NCBI RefSeq assembly: GCF_013283645.1
Contig: NZ_JABEKV010000003.1
Coordinates: forward strand, 496,001 to 560,000
From: Sinorhizobium psoraleae
GTDB taxonomy: Bacteria > Pseudomonadota > Alphaproteobacteria > Rhizobiales > Rhizobiaceae
Direction of reading: 5' to 3'
Length of the DNA: 64,000 bases
A model generated the notes under the pieces. It was not told the DNA's origin and did not search any database. It saw nothing but the letters and a program-made list of their open reading frames with translations. The position numbers and the translations under genes were made by a program. Position 1 is the stretch's first letter. Each line of letters begins with the position of its first letter. Shown here piece by piece: positions 45,650 through 54,570 of the stretch.

Positions 45650-47628
45650 CGCTCGCTCCGACCCTGCTGGTCATCGCCTTCTTTCTGCTCGGGCCATTCA
45701 ACTGGTCGCGCCATCGGACCTGGGCGCGGGCGGTCACCTGTGCCCTGGTTGCTCTCATTGCCTTGCGGTATCTGGTCTGGCGCTTCACCGAAACCGTTCT
45801 TCCCTATCCCAATGACGGCCCCAACTTTTACTGGGTCTGGTTGGTGTTCATAGTAGAAATGCTCGCTTTTTCGGAGGTCGTGCTGTTCCTCATACTGATG
45901 AGCCGGTATGTCGACCGGAGCATCGACGCGAACCAACTAGGACAGATGTTTTTCGCGCGAAAGCCAGGCGATCTCCCGACCGTCGACGTTTTCATCCCGA
46001 CCTATAACGAGCCTCTCGACGTTCTCGAAAGAACGATTGTCGGGGCGCTGGCGCTCGACTATCCAAAGGACAAGCTTAAGGTCTACGTACTCGACGACGG
46101 TCGCCGCGACTGGCTCAGGACCTTCTGCGAAGGACGGGGCGCGATCCATGTGACCCGACGCGACAACGCCCACGCCAAGGCCGGCAACATGAACAATGGG
46201 CTCGCCGTCAGTTCCGGCGATTTCATTGCGGTCTTCGACGCGGACTTCGTCCCCTATCGCAACTTCCTCAGGCGCACGCTACCGTTCTTCTCGGACGAGA
46301 CGATCGGCATCGTGCAGACGCCGCAACATTTCTTCAACATCGATCCGGTGCAGTCCAATCTTGGCCTCGAAAACGTCTGGCCGGATGAGCAGCGCCTGTT
46401 TTTCGACGAGATCGCGCCAAGCCGTGACGGCTGGGACGTGAGTTTCTGCTGCGGCTCCTGTTCGATCGCTCGCCGCAAGGCGATCGATACGATCGGCGGC
46501 TTCCCAACCGAGTCGATCACCGAGGACCTGTTGACGACACTTTCGATGCTCAACAAGGGTTATAAGACCCGTTATCTCAACGAGCGACTGTCTATGGGCC
46601 TGGCGGCCGAGAACCTGACCGGCTATTTCGTTCAGCGCGAACGCTGGTGCCAGGGCGGCATCCAGACACTCTACCTGCATAACGGCCCCTTACGCGGGCC
46701 TGGACTGTCGCTCTTCCAGAGGATCATGTTCCTGCCGATGTCCTGGCTGGTGCAATATCTGGTCCGCTTTACGGTGCTGGTGGTACCGATCGCCTACCTC
46801 TGGTTCGGCGCGCTCCCGCTCTATTTCACTGACGTCGGCGACTATCTCTCCCATCAGGTGCCGGTGCTGGCCGCCTATTTTTTGCTGATGTTATGGCTGA
46901 CACCCACCCGCTACCTGCCGCTGGTCTCCACAGCGGTCGGCACCTTTTCGACCTTCCGGATGCTGCCAACGGTTCTTTCGAGCCTCGTGCGACCGTTCGG
47001 CAAGCCTTTCAAGGTGACCCCCAAGGGCAGCGGCAACGAGGCGAGCGCCTTCGACGCCTATACCTTCACCTGGATCGCGGGCTTCATCGTCGTCACTGCG
47101 CTTGGCCTGCTGATCAACATCGTTCCGGAAACTGCGCACACGCGCGGCTCGTTCTCAACGATCGCGGCCTTCTGGTCCGGGCTCAACATCGTCGTGCTTG
47201 TCATTGCCTCGCTGATCTGCTTCGAGAAGCCGCGACGCCTCCTTCAGGCCTTCAAGCTCGACGAGGCGGTGGAGGTCGACGGTGCTGCAGGGCGCCTGGT
47301 CAGCCTTTCCCTGGACAAGGCGGTCGTTGCGGTTCCGACGGAGACGCGCTTCAGGTCGACACGTGTGCTCCTGAACCTTGAAGGCTTTGCGCCGCTCGAG
47401 GCAGATCTGAAGCAGGTCACCCAGAGGCGCGGGGATATTACCCGCTCGGGCGACAAGCGGCGTTATTACCTTCATCTCCATTTCGATCTGCGCGGCTTCG
47501 AACGCGACAAGATGATCATCAAACTCTATACCGGGCGTTATTCCCGGGAGGTTCCCGATATCGATAAGATCGCGGTGTCAGTGAGCCTGTTGCTGCGCGC
47601 TTTCGGACGCACACGTGTCACCTCGTAA
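45616..47628 (+). CDS. bgsA: Mixed-linkage beta-glucan synthase (BgsA)
   Basis: 670 residues from GTG 45616. N-terminal helices (about 10-100), GT2 domain with FIPTYNEP, VLDDGRRDW, VFDADFVPY (DxD), TEDLLTTLS and the QRERWCQGG finger (Q-x-x-RW intact), then four to five helices. The C-terminal ~130 residues (VSLSLDKAVVAVPTETRFRS onward) are cytoplasmic and not PilZ-like; in S. meliloti BgsA the tail binds c-di-GMP and activates the enzyme. It makes linear beta-(1,3)(1,4)-glucan from UDP-glucose. Alternative: plain cellulose synthase, but no bcs genes lie nearby. Confidence 0.85.
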   Translation: MDQKPVVQSLLTLAPTLLVIAFFLLGPFNWSRHRTWARAVTCALVALIALRYLVWRFTETVLPYPNDGPNFYWVWLVFIVEMLAFSEVVLFLILMSRYVDRSIDANQLGQMFFARKPGDLPTVDVFIPTYNEPLDVLERTIVGALALDYPKDKLKVYVLDDGRRDWLRTFCEGRGAIHVTRRDNAHAKAGNMNNGLAVSSGDFIAVFDADFVPYRNFLRRTLPFFSDETIGIVQTPQHFFNIDPVQSNLGLENVWPDEQRLFFDEIAPSRDGWDVSFCCGSCSIARRKAIDTIGGFPTESITEDLLTTLSMLNKGYKTRYLNERLSMGLAAENLTGYFVQRERWCQGGIQTLYLHNGPLRGPGLSLFQRIMFLPMSWLVQYLVRFTVLVVPIAYLWFGALPLYFTDVGDYLSHQVPVLAAYFLLMLWLTPTRYLPLVSTAVGTFSTFRMLPTVLSSLVRPFGKPFKVTPKGSGNEASAFDAYTFTWIAGFIVVTALGLLINIVPETAHTRGSFSTIAAFWSGLNIVVLVIASLICFEKPRRLLQAFKLDEAVEVDGAAGRLVSLSLDKAVVAVPTETRFRSTRVLLNLEGFAPLEADLKQVTQRRGDITRSGDKRRYYLHLHFDLRGFERDKMIIKLYTGRYSREVPDIDKIAVSVSLLLRAFGRTRVTS

Positions 47629-47639
47629 CCGGGGCTTCA

Positions 47640-47800
47640 CGCTTATGTCTTCCAGCTCGTCGGAGCCATTCCCCCGCCAGCAGATCGCGCGTTGGATAGC
47701 CGGAGGAGCTCATGCCCGTTGCGTTGTAGGCGGCATTCGCGATCGCGGCACCAGCGCCGCAGACATCGACTGGCGTTCGGGCTGCGCTGCTCCGTGCCGA
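47640..47800 (-). pseudogene. 3' relic of a xanthine-dehydrogenase-type molybdoenzyme gene
   Basis: The minus-strand frame reads PVDVCGAGAAIANAAYNATGM followed soon by GYPTRDLLAG. This is the C-terminal signature of large subunits of the xanthine/aldehyde dehydrogenase family. Only about 45 codons remain and nothing else of the gene is present upstream, so it is a fragment left by deletion. Confidence 0.55.
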
Positions 47801-48243
47801 ACCGGCGCGCCTCCTGCATGCAGGCGATGAGATTGTGGGTCGAGAATGGTACGCCGCATAATGTATCATCAGGAACACTCAGTCGAAGCGGGCCGAAGGA
47901 CAGCAAGCAGTCCTTCGAAGCCGTTTTATTCACCTTGCGTTGCTGTCGGAATCGGCTGGGAGCGAGAATCAAGGCAAGCATCGTCGTCTCCGCAGGATAG
48001 TAGCCGAATGCTTGGGAGCGGCGCTGCTCCATCCGCTGAGGATAAGCGCCATTCTGCGTAGACTATAGCCCCGCACGGGACAGCAACCTCAGTTCGTTGC
48101 GACACGTTGCGTGCCTACATATCCCCGACCGGCGCAACGAGGCCGACGCGCCGATTGTAGCGAACCATTCATCCACGTAATGATGCGCAACAACAGGGAA
48201 GGCTCACCGCCACCGCCGCTGCGGTCGCACGGTCTTGAGGTTG
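47801..48243. other. Gene-free stretch between bgsA and xoxJ
   Basis: No intact frame. The DNA beyond the molybdoenzyme relic has no feature I can name. Confidence 0.4.
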
Positions 48244-49146
48244 TCATCGCGTCGGCGGCTCGAAGGTAATGCCCCAGTTCTTGAAGATCGCAGCGATCCT
48301 TCCGTTGGCCAGCGCCGCCGCAATGGCGTCGTCGACAGCATAGGCGAGATCCTTGTGCTGAAAATTCAGGCCGACTCCGACAGTCCATTTGCCACGGGCA
48401 AAGCCCATAAGTGCCGGCTCGTGCACCGCGAGGCTCGCCTTGGGATGCGAGGCGATGCCCGCCTCAAGCTCCGCGCGCGGGGCCATTGCGGCCATGGTCT
48501 CGCCGGATGCCAGACCTTCCATGGCAAGCGCGGTACTGCGATAGCGGCGAATCTTGTCTACCGGGCCGAGGAGAGAGGTCAGGTAGACGTCGGAAATAGA
48601 GTCGTTTTCCACGGCCACCGCGTCGTAGCGGAAGAAAGGTGGCGTCGGTCCTTTTTCGAGATAATCCTTCTTGTCGTAGGCGATCGCGATGGTCTCGGAC
48701 GCGTATTGGCCGGTGAAGGTCACCTGCTCGATCCGGCACGCATATTCGCTGTCATAGGGCACGTGCAGCATCACATCGCTGACGTGGCCGCCGATCGCCG
48801 CGCCTTTCCAGACGTAGTTTAGGAGATCTGCGTCGAGCGTCTCCCCCGCTTGGACCAGCCGGAAACGAGCCTTGACGCCAAGTGCTTCAGCAATCGATTG
48901 GCCGATGTCCACATCGATCCCGCGTGCTTGGCCGTTCTCTTCATAGGACCACGGCCGGAAATCCTCATAGATCGCAAACTCGATCCAGCCCTCCTCGATC
49001 ACCCGATCCAAAGAGCGCCCGACGTCCTGTGGAAAGGTGTTCTGCGGTTTGGGCTGCGGCACGTGGCCATCGCATCGTGCGAAGGCCACGGCTGGCACGA
49101 CGGCGCAGGCCAATACTGCGAGCGCCATGGCCCTGAGAGGATGCAT
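48244..49146 (-). CDS. xoxJ: XoxJ/MoxJ-type periplasmic protein
   Basis: 300 residues with a signal peptide (cut near VAFARC). The fold is that of solute-binding family 3: WIEFAIYEDFRPWSYEENG, RGIDVDIGQSIAEALG and the final NGRIAAIFKNWGI. Next to a cytochrome c and a XoxF-type dehydrogenase this is XoxJ, which may help mature or activate the dehydrogenase. It starts three bases after the cytochrome gene. It could also be read as an amino-acid-binding protein, but no permease is near. Confidence 0.82.
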   Translation of the reverse strand: MHPLRAMALAVLACAVVPAVAFARCDGHVPQPKPQNTFPQDVGRSLDRVIEEGWIEFAIYEDFRPWSYEENGQARGIDVDIGQSIAEALGVKARFRLVQAGETLDADLLNYVWKGAAIGGHVSDVMLHVPYDSEYACRIEQVTFTGQYASETIAIAYDKKDYLEKGPTPPFFRYDAVAVENDSISDVYLTSLLGPVDKIRRYRSTALAMEGLASGETMAAMAPRAELEAGIASHPKASLAVHEPALMGFARGKWTVGVGLNFQHKDLAYAVDDAIAAALANGRIAAIFKNWGITFEPPTR

Positions 49147-49149
49147 GGC

Positions 49150-49836
49150 TCACTCCGTCGCCGAAAGCCCGACAGTCAGGATTTCGCTCGCCTTCTTCCA
49201 GCTTTCCGGTGTCTCGCCGAGAACCCGGGCTGCCTCGTAGGCAACGCTGTCGGCAACCGGTGCGCCGGAAGCCGTCTCCACCTCAGCGGCGATCTTTTCG
49301 AGTTCGCTCTTCAGCGCCTTTGGATCCTCGACCTTGGTCGAAGCAAGCTCATTCCGCACTTCATGCAGCCGATCCGAGTGAGCGTCGAGCGCCCCGTCTG
49401 CGGGGCGCGTCTCGATATAGGTTCGGATCGCCCAGGCCGCCTTCTGGCCGAGAATATCCCCGAAGGCAGGCATCTTGGTCGTGCCGTCCTGGGTGTAACC
49501 GTGGCGGAAGCGCTCTATGAACCATTCGTCGCCATATTCCTCCGCTTCCAGGAAGCGAAGGTCGGGGGCAAGCCCGCCGGATACGGCGCCGAGCCCGTGA
49601 CAACGGGCACAGTTCTGATTAAAGCCGGACGCGCCGACCTCGACGGCTTTCAGCCAGACATCATGCCCGGCCTTCGCCTCCCGATAGGGGTTCTCCGTCA
49701 GCCATTCCTCACCTATTTCGGGCAACGCATCGGTGTTGACCGGCTGGGGCGCGACGTCGCCATGCGCGACGACCATCGTCGCTGTTGCCAACAATGCGAA
49801 CCCCGCAAGCCCGGCTCGGATACGGTTTCTGGACAT
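49150..49836 (-). CDS. xoxG: Periplasmic cytochrome c of the alcohol oxidation system
   Basis: 228 residues, signal peptide (cut near VVAHGD), one heme-binding CARCH site at QNCARCHGLGAV and a distal Met in TKMPAFGDIL. It fits the PedF/c550-type cytochromes that accept electrons from PQQ alcohol dehydrogenases. A helical C-terminal extension of about 90 residues is present. GGAGGAGG precedes the ATG. The gene reads away from the inverted box pair at 49890-49937. The symbol is by position; cytochrome c550 is the safe name. Confidence 0.82.
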   Translation of the reverse strand: MSRNRIRAGLAGFALLATATMVVAHGDVAPQPVNTDALPEIGEEWLTENPYREAKAGHDVWLKAVEVGASGFNQNCARCHGLGAVSGGLAPDLRFLEAEEYGDEWFIERFRHGYTQDGTTKMPAFGDILGQKAAWAIRTYIETRPADGALDAHSDRLHEVRNELASTKVEDPKALKSELEKIAAEVETASGAPVADSVAYEAARVLGETPESWKKASEILTVGLSATE

Positions 49837-49889
49837 CTTTCCTCCTCCATGATCTCGCTGGGGTTTTTAACGCCCGTCGCCGGTGCCGC

Positions 49890-49937
49890 GGAATACGACC
49901 TAGGTCGCGGCCTGGCATGGTACCTAGGTCGTATTCC
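49890..49937. promoter_or_regulatory. Inverted operator pair in the xoxG / PQQ-ABC divergent promoter
   Basis: GGAATACGACCTAGGT (49890-49905) and ACCTAGGTCGTATTCC (49922-49937) are a perfect 16-base inverted repeat with a 16-base gap, and each holds the palindrome ACCTAGGT. The same box occurs before xoxF. They lie between the cytochrome gene and the gene at 49984. Confidence 0.7.
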
Positions 49938-49983
49938 ACCCTCGGCGGCCCCACCCTAACGTCTTCCGTGGGAGGAGCGTCCA

Positions 49984-51171
49984 ATGTCGGAGATCCGCAT
50001 CAGACGGACAATGTCCGCATGCCTTTTGGCTGCGCATCTTAGCGCTGCCGGGGTGGCTCAGGCGGAGATCACCGTCGCCGTCACCTATCTGCGCCAGGAG
50101 CAGAAGGCGCCGCCGGTGCTTTCCAATCTCGATCCGGTCCCCGCGGATCTGGGGATCGCAGGAGCGAGGGTCGCTCTGGCCGATAGCGAGACGACCGGCA
50201 AGTTCCTCGGCCATCACTACAGACTGCAGGTCGTCTCCGTTGAGCCGGGAGGCGATCTTGCGGCGGCGGCGAAAACCGCGCTCGCTGCTTCGTTGGTTCT
50301 TCTCCTCGATGCGTCCGCCGAAGGCATTCTGACGGTCGCCGACCTGCCCGAGGCGGGGGGCGCACTGCTCTTCAACGTCGCGTCCGGCGAACGCCGCCTG
50401 CGCGACGGCGAGTGCCGTGCCAATCTCCTGCACACGATTGCGGAGGATGCGATGGGCGCCGATGCGTTGATGCAGGTGTTGAGAGCGCGCCGCTGGACGC
50501 GCACGGCCCTGATCGTCGGCCCCAGGCCAGAGGACGAGAACTTCGCAGCAACCTTGCGAGCCGCTGCGGCGAAGTTTGGCGTCGAAATCCTCGCCGAGAA
50601 GGCCTGGACCTTCGACACTGACTTAAGGCGCGCAGCCAGCAAGGAGGTGCCGCTATTCACGCAGGACCTTCCCGACTACGACGTGCTGCTGATTGCCGAC
50701 AAGACGGACGATTTCGCTCGCTATGTTGCCGACAATACCTGGCTGCCGCGTCCGGTTGCCGGCGCCGACGGCCTAAGCGGTGAGGGTTGGGCGCCAGTTC
50801 TGGAACAATGGGGGGCCGTGCAGCTGCAGAACCGCTTCGAAGCTGCGGCAAAGCGGGAGATGCGGCCGCGTGATTACGCCGCCTGGACGGCACTGCGGAC
50901 GGTCGCCGAGGCGGTAACGCGGATGAACTCGGCCGATCCGATGAAGCTGCGGAATTACATCCTGTCGGATGCGTTTGCCCTCGACGGCTTCAAGGGCCGT
51001 TCGCTCAGCTACCGCGACTGGAACGGGCAATTGCGTCAGCCAATGCCTGTGGTGAACGCCCGCGCACTCGTCGAGCTCGCGCCGCTCGATGGTTATCTGC
51101 ACCAGGGAAGCGACATGGACACGCTGGGTCTCGACCGCGCGGAAAGCGCCTGCGAGGCGTTCGGGGGATGA
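49984..51171 (+). CDS. PQQ-alcohol-dehydrogenase-associated ABC substrate-binding protein
   Basis: 395 residues, signal peptide (cut near VAQAEIT), type I periplasmic-binding fold (ITVAVTYLRQEQKAPPVLSNLD without the last few, then DYDVLLIADKTDDFARYV). It matches the set of branched-chain-type binding proteins coded with PQQ alcohol dehydrogenases. GGAGGAG stands before the ATG. The beta-propeller gene follows after one base. Its transporter ATPase is broken (52171), so its job as a transporter part is doubtful here. Confidence 0.82.
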   Translation: MSEIRIRRTMSACLLAAHLSAAGVAQAEITVAVTYLRQEQKAPPVLSNLDPVPADLGIAGARVALADSETTGKFLGHHYRLQVVSVEPGGDLAAAAKTALAASLVLLLDASAEGILTVADLPEAGGALLFNVASGERRLRDGECRANLLHTIAEDAMGADALMQVLRARRWTRTALIVGPRPEDENFAATLRAAAAKFGVEILAEKAWTFDTDLRRAASKEVPLFTQDLPDYDVLLIADKTDDFARYVADNTWLPRPVAGADGLSGEGWAPVLEQWGAVQLQNRFEAAAKREMRPRDYAAWTALRTVAEAVTRMNSADPMKLRNYILSDAFALDGFKGRSLSYRDWNGQLRQPMPVVNARALVELAPLDGYLHQGSDMDTLGLDRAESACEAFGG

Positions 51172-51172
51172 G

Positions 51173-52141
51173 ATGAGGCTGATCTTTGTTTTCCTAATGG
51201 CACTTCCCGTTGTCGCGTTTCCGGACGCTGCGGCCGCCGGCGAAATCTGGGTCACCAACGAGAAGGACGACAACATCTCGGTGATAGACATCGCGACGCT
51301 CGAAGTCGTGCGCACCATTGCCACGGGTGAACGCCCGCGCGGCATCACATTCAATTCCGACCATTCGCGCGCCTATATCTGCGCATCCGACAGCGACGCG
51401 GTTGAGGTAAGAGACGCCCGAACTGGCGAAATGCTTCATGAGCTTCCTTCGGGCGAGGATCCGGAGCAGTTCGTGCTGGCACCCGACGACAAGCACCTGT
51501 GGATCGCAAACGAAGACGACGCGGTGACGACGGTGGTCGACGTCGATACCCGCAACGTCGTTGCGCAGATCAATGTCGGCATCGAGCCCGAGGGCATGGC
51601 TGTTTCGCCAGACGGCAAGATCGTCGTAACGACTTCCGAGACGACAAACATGGCGCATTGGATCGATACGACGACAATGACGATTTTCGCAAATACGCTG
51701 GTTGACAGCCGGCCCCGCCATGCGGAGTTCACCGCGGACGGGCGCGAGCTTTGGGTATCCTCCGAGATCGGTGGCACGGTGACCGTCTTCGACGTCGCAA
51801 CCCAGGCGGAGAAGGGCAAGATCGCGTTCGGCATCGCCGGAATCAATGCAGACCTGATCCAGCCCGTCGGCTTTGAATTCGCGCCCGACGGCAAAACGGC
51901 TTTCGCCGCGCTCGGCCCATCAAACCACGTGGCCGTGATCGACATGAAGACATTGGCGGTCGAGGAATACATTCTCGTCGGCCGACGCGTCTGGCACATG
52001 GCCTTCTCGCCCGATCACAAGCAGCTTTTCACCACGAATGGTGTTTCCGGCGACGTCACGGTGATCGATGTGGCAGCGCGCGAACCGGTCAAGTCAATCA
52101 AGGTCGGCCGCTTTCCATGGGGGGCTGCTGCCCGCCCGTGA
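51173..52141 (+). CDS. PQQ-associated YVTN beta-propeller protein
   Basis: 322 residues with a signal peptide (cut near AAAAGE). Six to seven YVTN-type beta-propeller repeats follow (GEIWVTNEKDDNISVIDIAT, KHLWIANEDDAVTTVVDVDT, RELWVSSEIGGTVTVFDVAT are three of them). Such proteins accompany PQQ-dependent alcohol catabolism genes; the exact role is not known. It begins two bases after the binding-protein stop. Confidence 0.85.
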   Translation: MRLIFVFLMALPVVAFPDAAAAGEIWVTNEKDDNISVIDIATLEVVRTIATGERPRGITFNSDHSRAYICASDSDAVEVRDARTGEMLHELPSGEDPEQFVLAPDDKHLWIANEDDAVTTVVDVDTRNVVAQINVGIEPEGMAVSPDGKIVVTTSETTNMAHWIDTTTMTIFANTLVDSRPRHAEFTADGRELWVSSEIGGTVTVFDVATQAEKGKIAFGIAGINADLIQPVGFEFAPDGKTAFAALGPSNHVAVIDMKTLAVEEYILVGRRVWHMAFSPDHKQLFTTNGVSGDVTVIDVAAREPVKSIKVGRFPWGAAARP

Positions 52142-52170
52142 CAGACAGGAAACCATCGGAAGGGGCGAGC

Positions 52171-52480
52171 ATGAGCGGACTGGCGATCGATTCGATAAGC
52201 CATATGTGGCGGCAAGCGGGCACTCCAAGACGTGAGCTTCTCCGTTTGCCGCGGTGAGTTCTGCGCGCTGTTCCGGCCGAATGGCGCCGGCAAGTCGACG
52301 CTGTTCGGCCTTATGACACGGCTTTTTCACGCCGCCGGTCTCGATCGCTGGCTATGATCTCGCGCGCGAACCGCCGGGCGCCCTTCGGCACATCGGCGTC
52401 GTCCTCCAACAGCGGACCATCGACCTCGATCTCACCGTCCGGCGCAATCTTCTTTTTTTCGCCGGCCTTTGCGGCCGCCG
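52171..52480 (+). pseudogene. Frameshifted, truncated ABC transporter ATPase of the PQQ system
   Basis: Starting at ATG 52171 the frames read MSGLAIDSISHM, then after a frameshift ALQDVSFSVCRGEFCALFRPNGAGKSTLF (two parts of one motif; Walker A NGAGKST with Phe-Arg before it), then after a second shift IAGYDLAREPPGALRHIGVVLQQ and DLDLTVRRNLLFFAGLCG. The signature and Walker B never appear. At least two frameshifts and loss of the 3' half make it inactive. The permease gene that normally follows is missing. Confidence 0.75.
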
Positions 52481-52558
52481 AGCCTCAAAGCTGCGGACCG
52501 CCAGGGCGATTTTTGCAACCGCTGAACCCTTGGAAATTGCACACCACACAGTCCCCTA

Positions 52559-53338
52559 TCAATCAGTCGCTCGCACAGCGCTGATGATCCATGCACGCGA
52601 ATCGAAAAACACACCTTCGGCAGTCATATGCGAGTCCAGCAAGTCACGCAGCCGCTGCTGTGGCTGGTCCGGTGGTTCATCCGTGCGCGCGAGCGCGTCC
52701 TTCACTAGATAGAGATCGGTGAGCGCATCAAAAGCGGCATCAACGTTTGGTCCGTAAAAGACCGGCTCTTGAATCTCGACAAAGTCGATCGAGGCGAAGC
52801 CGGCAGCGCTAAGAAGTTCTGTGGCGATGGCGGGATCGCCAAGTGAAAACGCCTTGCCGGCATCTTCTGAAATCGCGCGCCCCGGAGCCAACGCTTGCCT
52901 TATGGCGCCTGACCACTCATTGCGCTCCTGACTCTGCCACACCATCCACGCAAGGCGCGCCCCCGAGCGCATTGCCCGGGCGATATTGGCAAATGCCGCC
53001 GCCGGATCAGCAAAGAACATTACTCCGAACCGGCTAATGCATAGGTCGAATCTGGCAGCCGGAAAGTTGTGGTGTTGCGCGTCGCCCAGCTCAAACACGA
53101 CATTCCGAAGCCCTGCATCTTTGCAACGTTGCTGCGCAATCTTCAGCATCTCAGCAGAAGTATCCACCCCGATCACCTCCCCTTCCACCGCGACGCAGGC
53201 GGCCTCACGGGTGGTTTGGCCTGCACCGCAACCGACATCGAGCACTCGGTCGCGCATTCCGACGCTGGCAGCGGCCCGTAAATGCCGATTATGCCGCGAC
53301 AGCTCTGCGTCGTAAAAATCAGCGCACTGCAGCCCCAT
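52559..53338 (-). CDS. Class I SAM-dependent methyltransferase
   Basis: 259 residues. Motif I VLDVGCGAGQTTREA, acidic GVDTSAEML, then GDAQHHNFPAARFDL and the post-motif NIARAMRSGARLAWMVWQ. It is of the UbiE/methyltransf_11 type with no assignable substrate. It sits inside the broken part of the PQQ/xox island, so it probably arrived by insertion. AT-rich DNA with an imperfect direct repeat lies upstream. Confidence 0.78.
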   Translation of the reverse strand: MGLQCADFYDAELSRHNRHLRAAASVGMRDRVLDVGCGAGQTTREAACVAVEGEVIGVDTSAEMLKIAQQRCKDAGLRNVVFELGDAQHHNFPAARFDLCISRFGVMFFADPAAAFANIARAMRSGARLAWMVWQSQERNEWSGAIRQALAPGRAISEDAGKAFSLGDPAIATELLSAAGFASIDFVEIQEPVFYGPNVDAAFDALTDLYLVKDALARTDEPPDQPQQRLRDLLDSHMTAEGVFFDSRAWIISAVRATD

Positions 53339-53344
53339 GAGAAA

Positions 53345-53440
53345 TCACCCTTTCTGTCCTGAAGCGTATCGACTATTAAACTGGTTTTATTTGAAAATCA
53401 GATGTGCAGAAACAAATTTGGTTTTAATTTGCAATCGGAA
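53345..53440. promoter_or_regulatory. AT-rich promoter region of the methyltransferase gene
   Basis: Two similar units, CTGGTTTTATTTGAAAA and TTGGTTTTAATTTGCAA, lie about 35 bases apart in a stretch much richer in A+T than the surroundings. They may form an operator. The base composition differs from the neighbouring genes and fits recent acquisition. Confidence 0.35.
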
Positions 53441-53754
53441 GGATCAAACAATGGCGCAAAGCGGTCGCAACGTCCGAATGCATTTTTGCCCGACTTGCGA
53501 CTCGACCGTCTATTAAGGCCAATGGCTCCCCGTCCTGGATCGGGGTTGCGGTAGGTTCATTTGCCGACCCAGACTTCGCGCCGCCTGCCATCAGTGTTCG
53601 AACAGTCAAAACATAAGTGCGTTCAGCTTGGCGAAATGGTAGAGCATTTCCCAAGCCTTCCAACCGGCCAATACTAGCCTGAATCGCCGCGGTGGCAGCC
53701 GTGAGCGCACCGAACGTCGGTTTCCACCTGATCGATCTTTTGGACCGGGGCTAA
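53424..53754 (-). pseudogene. Open frame remnant of unknown identity
   Basis: The minus-strand frame runs open from 53754 to a stop at 53424 and is protein-like throughout (RWKPTFGALTAATAAIQA, then LGNALPFRQAERTYVLTVRTLM), but the only ATG is at 53663, inside the coherent part. I suspect a 5'-truncated gene. No family is recognised. Confidence 0.3.
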
Positions 53755-53999
53755 AGCTGGTTGTCCGGATCTTTGACATAGACGGCGAGTATCTTGCCCC
53801 ATCTCGCCGGTTCGCTCGCCAGTCCGTAGACGATTTCTCTAAGCGAAACTGTTTGCAAGGTCAGCTGTCCACGCAAGGGGGAAGTCTGTGTTGGGCACTG
53901 AAGGCCAGACTTTCGCGAAGAGTCTCGGGACCGTGATAAAGCTCCAGCGCTGCGTCCGATCAAACCCGCGGCGCTGTGGGCTCTTCTTGCGTCGCTCGC
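53755..53999. other. Relic DNA before pseudoazurin
   Basis: A minus-strand frame ending at 53751 finishes in REIVYGLASEPARWGKILAVYV and looks protein-like at its C-terminal end only. No complete gene can be supported. Confidence 0.3.
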
Positions 54000-54425
54000 T
54001 CAATGGGAAAGTGCTGCCTTTATCCGCTCATCGGCCTTCTTCGGCAGTTTCACCGCCTTCACGGCTTCGACATTGGCCGGCACGTCGCCGACCTGGATCA
54101 ATGCCACCATGCCCATGGAGAAGTGCGGCGAACACTTGATGCCGTAGAGGCCCGACACGGTGACGGTCATCACGTATTCTTCGTTTACCTTGCTTTTGAA
54201 CTTGTCCACGCCGTCGGGCAGCATGCCTTTGATCGACTCGACATTGTGGCCTTTGTCCGCCGGTACGAAACGGATCGTGTCGCCGGGTGCGGCTTTCACG
54301 AAGGCCGGCTCGAAGACCATCGCCCCGCTCTCGCCCTTGTTCAACATCTTTATTTCGTGTTCCTCGGCGAAGGCCCCTGCGGCAATGAGCACGATCGCGG
54401 CCATGATACCCGTTCTTCTCAGCAT
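54000..54425 (-). CDS. pazS: Pseudoazurin
   Basis: 141 residues with a signal peptide (cut near AGAFAEEH). A cupredoxin domain with the type-1 copper ligands: His in DKGHNVES and the Cys, His, Met cluster in [11 protein letters not shown]. Pseudoazurin is a periplasmic electron carrier for copper nitrite reductase and nitrous oxide reductase, which suits the nosR gene at the right end of the window. GGAAGAG stands before the ATG. It is monocistronic, on the minus strand. Confidence 0.92.
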   Translation of the reverse strand: MLRRTGIMAAIVLIAAGAFAEEHEIKMLNKGESGAMVFEPAFVKAAPGDTIRFVPADKGHNVESIKGMLPDGVDKFKSKVNEEYVMTVTVSGLYGIKCSPHFSMGMVALIQVGDVPANVEAVKAVKLPKKADERIKAALSH

Positions 54426-54570
54426 TCATCTCTTCCTGCGGTTTTGAAACTGACACAAGCAAATATCGAAAGGGCAGGGCGACGCAATGCGACCTTGGTG
54501 CCAATCGCGATGAAACAAAAAAATGTGATTTAATTCCAAATGGTTGGAGCATCGGATGCGAGGCGCAAAC

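Noticed and set aside
54520-54545. CRP/FNR-like half sites upstream of pseudoazurin (TGTGATTTAATTCCA)
   Set aside because: The second half and the spacing fit neither the FNR nor the CRP consensus, so no site is claimed.
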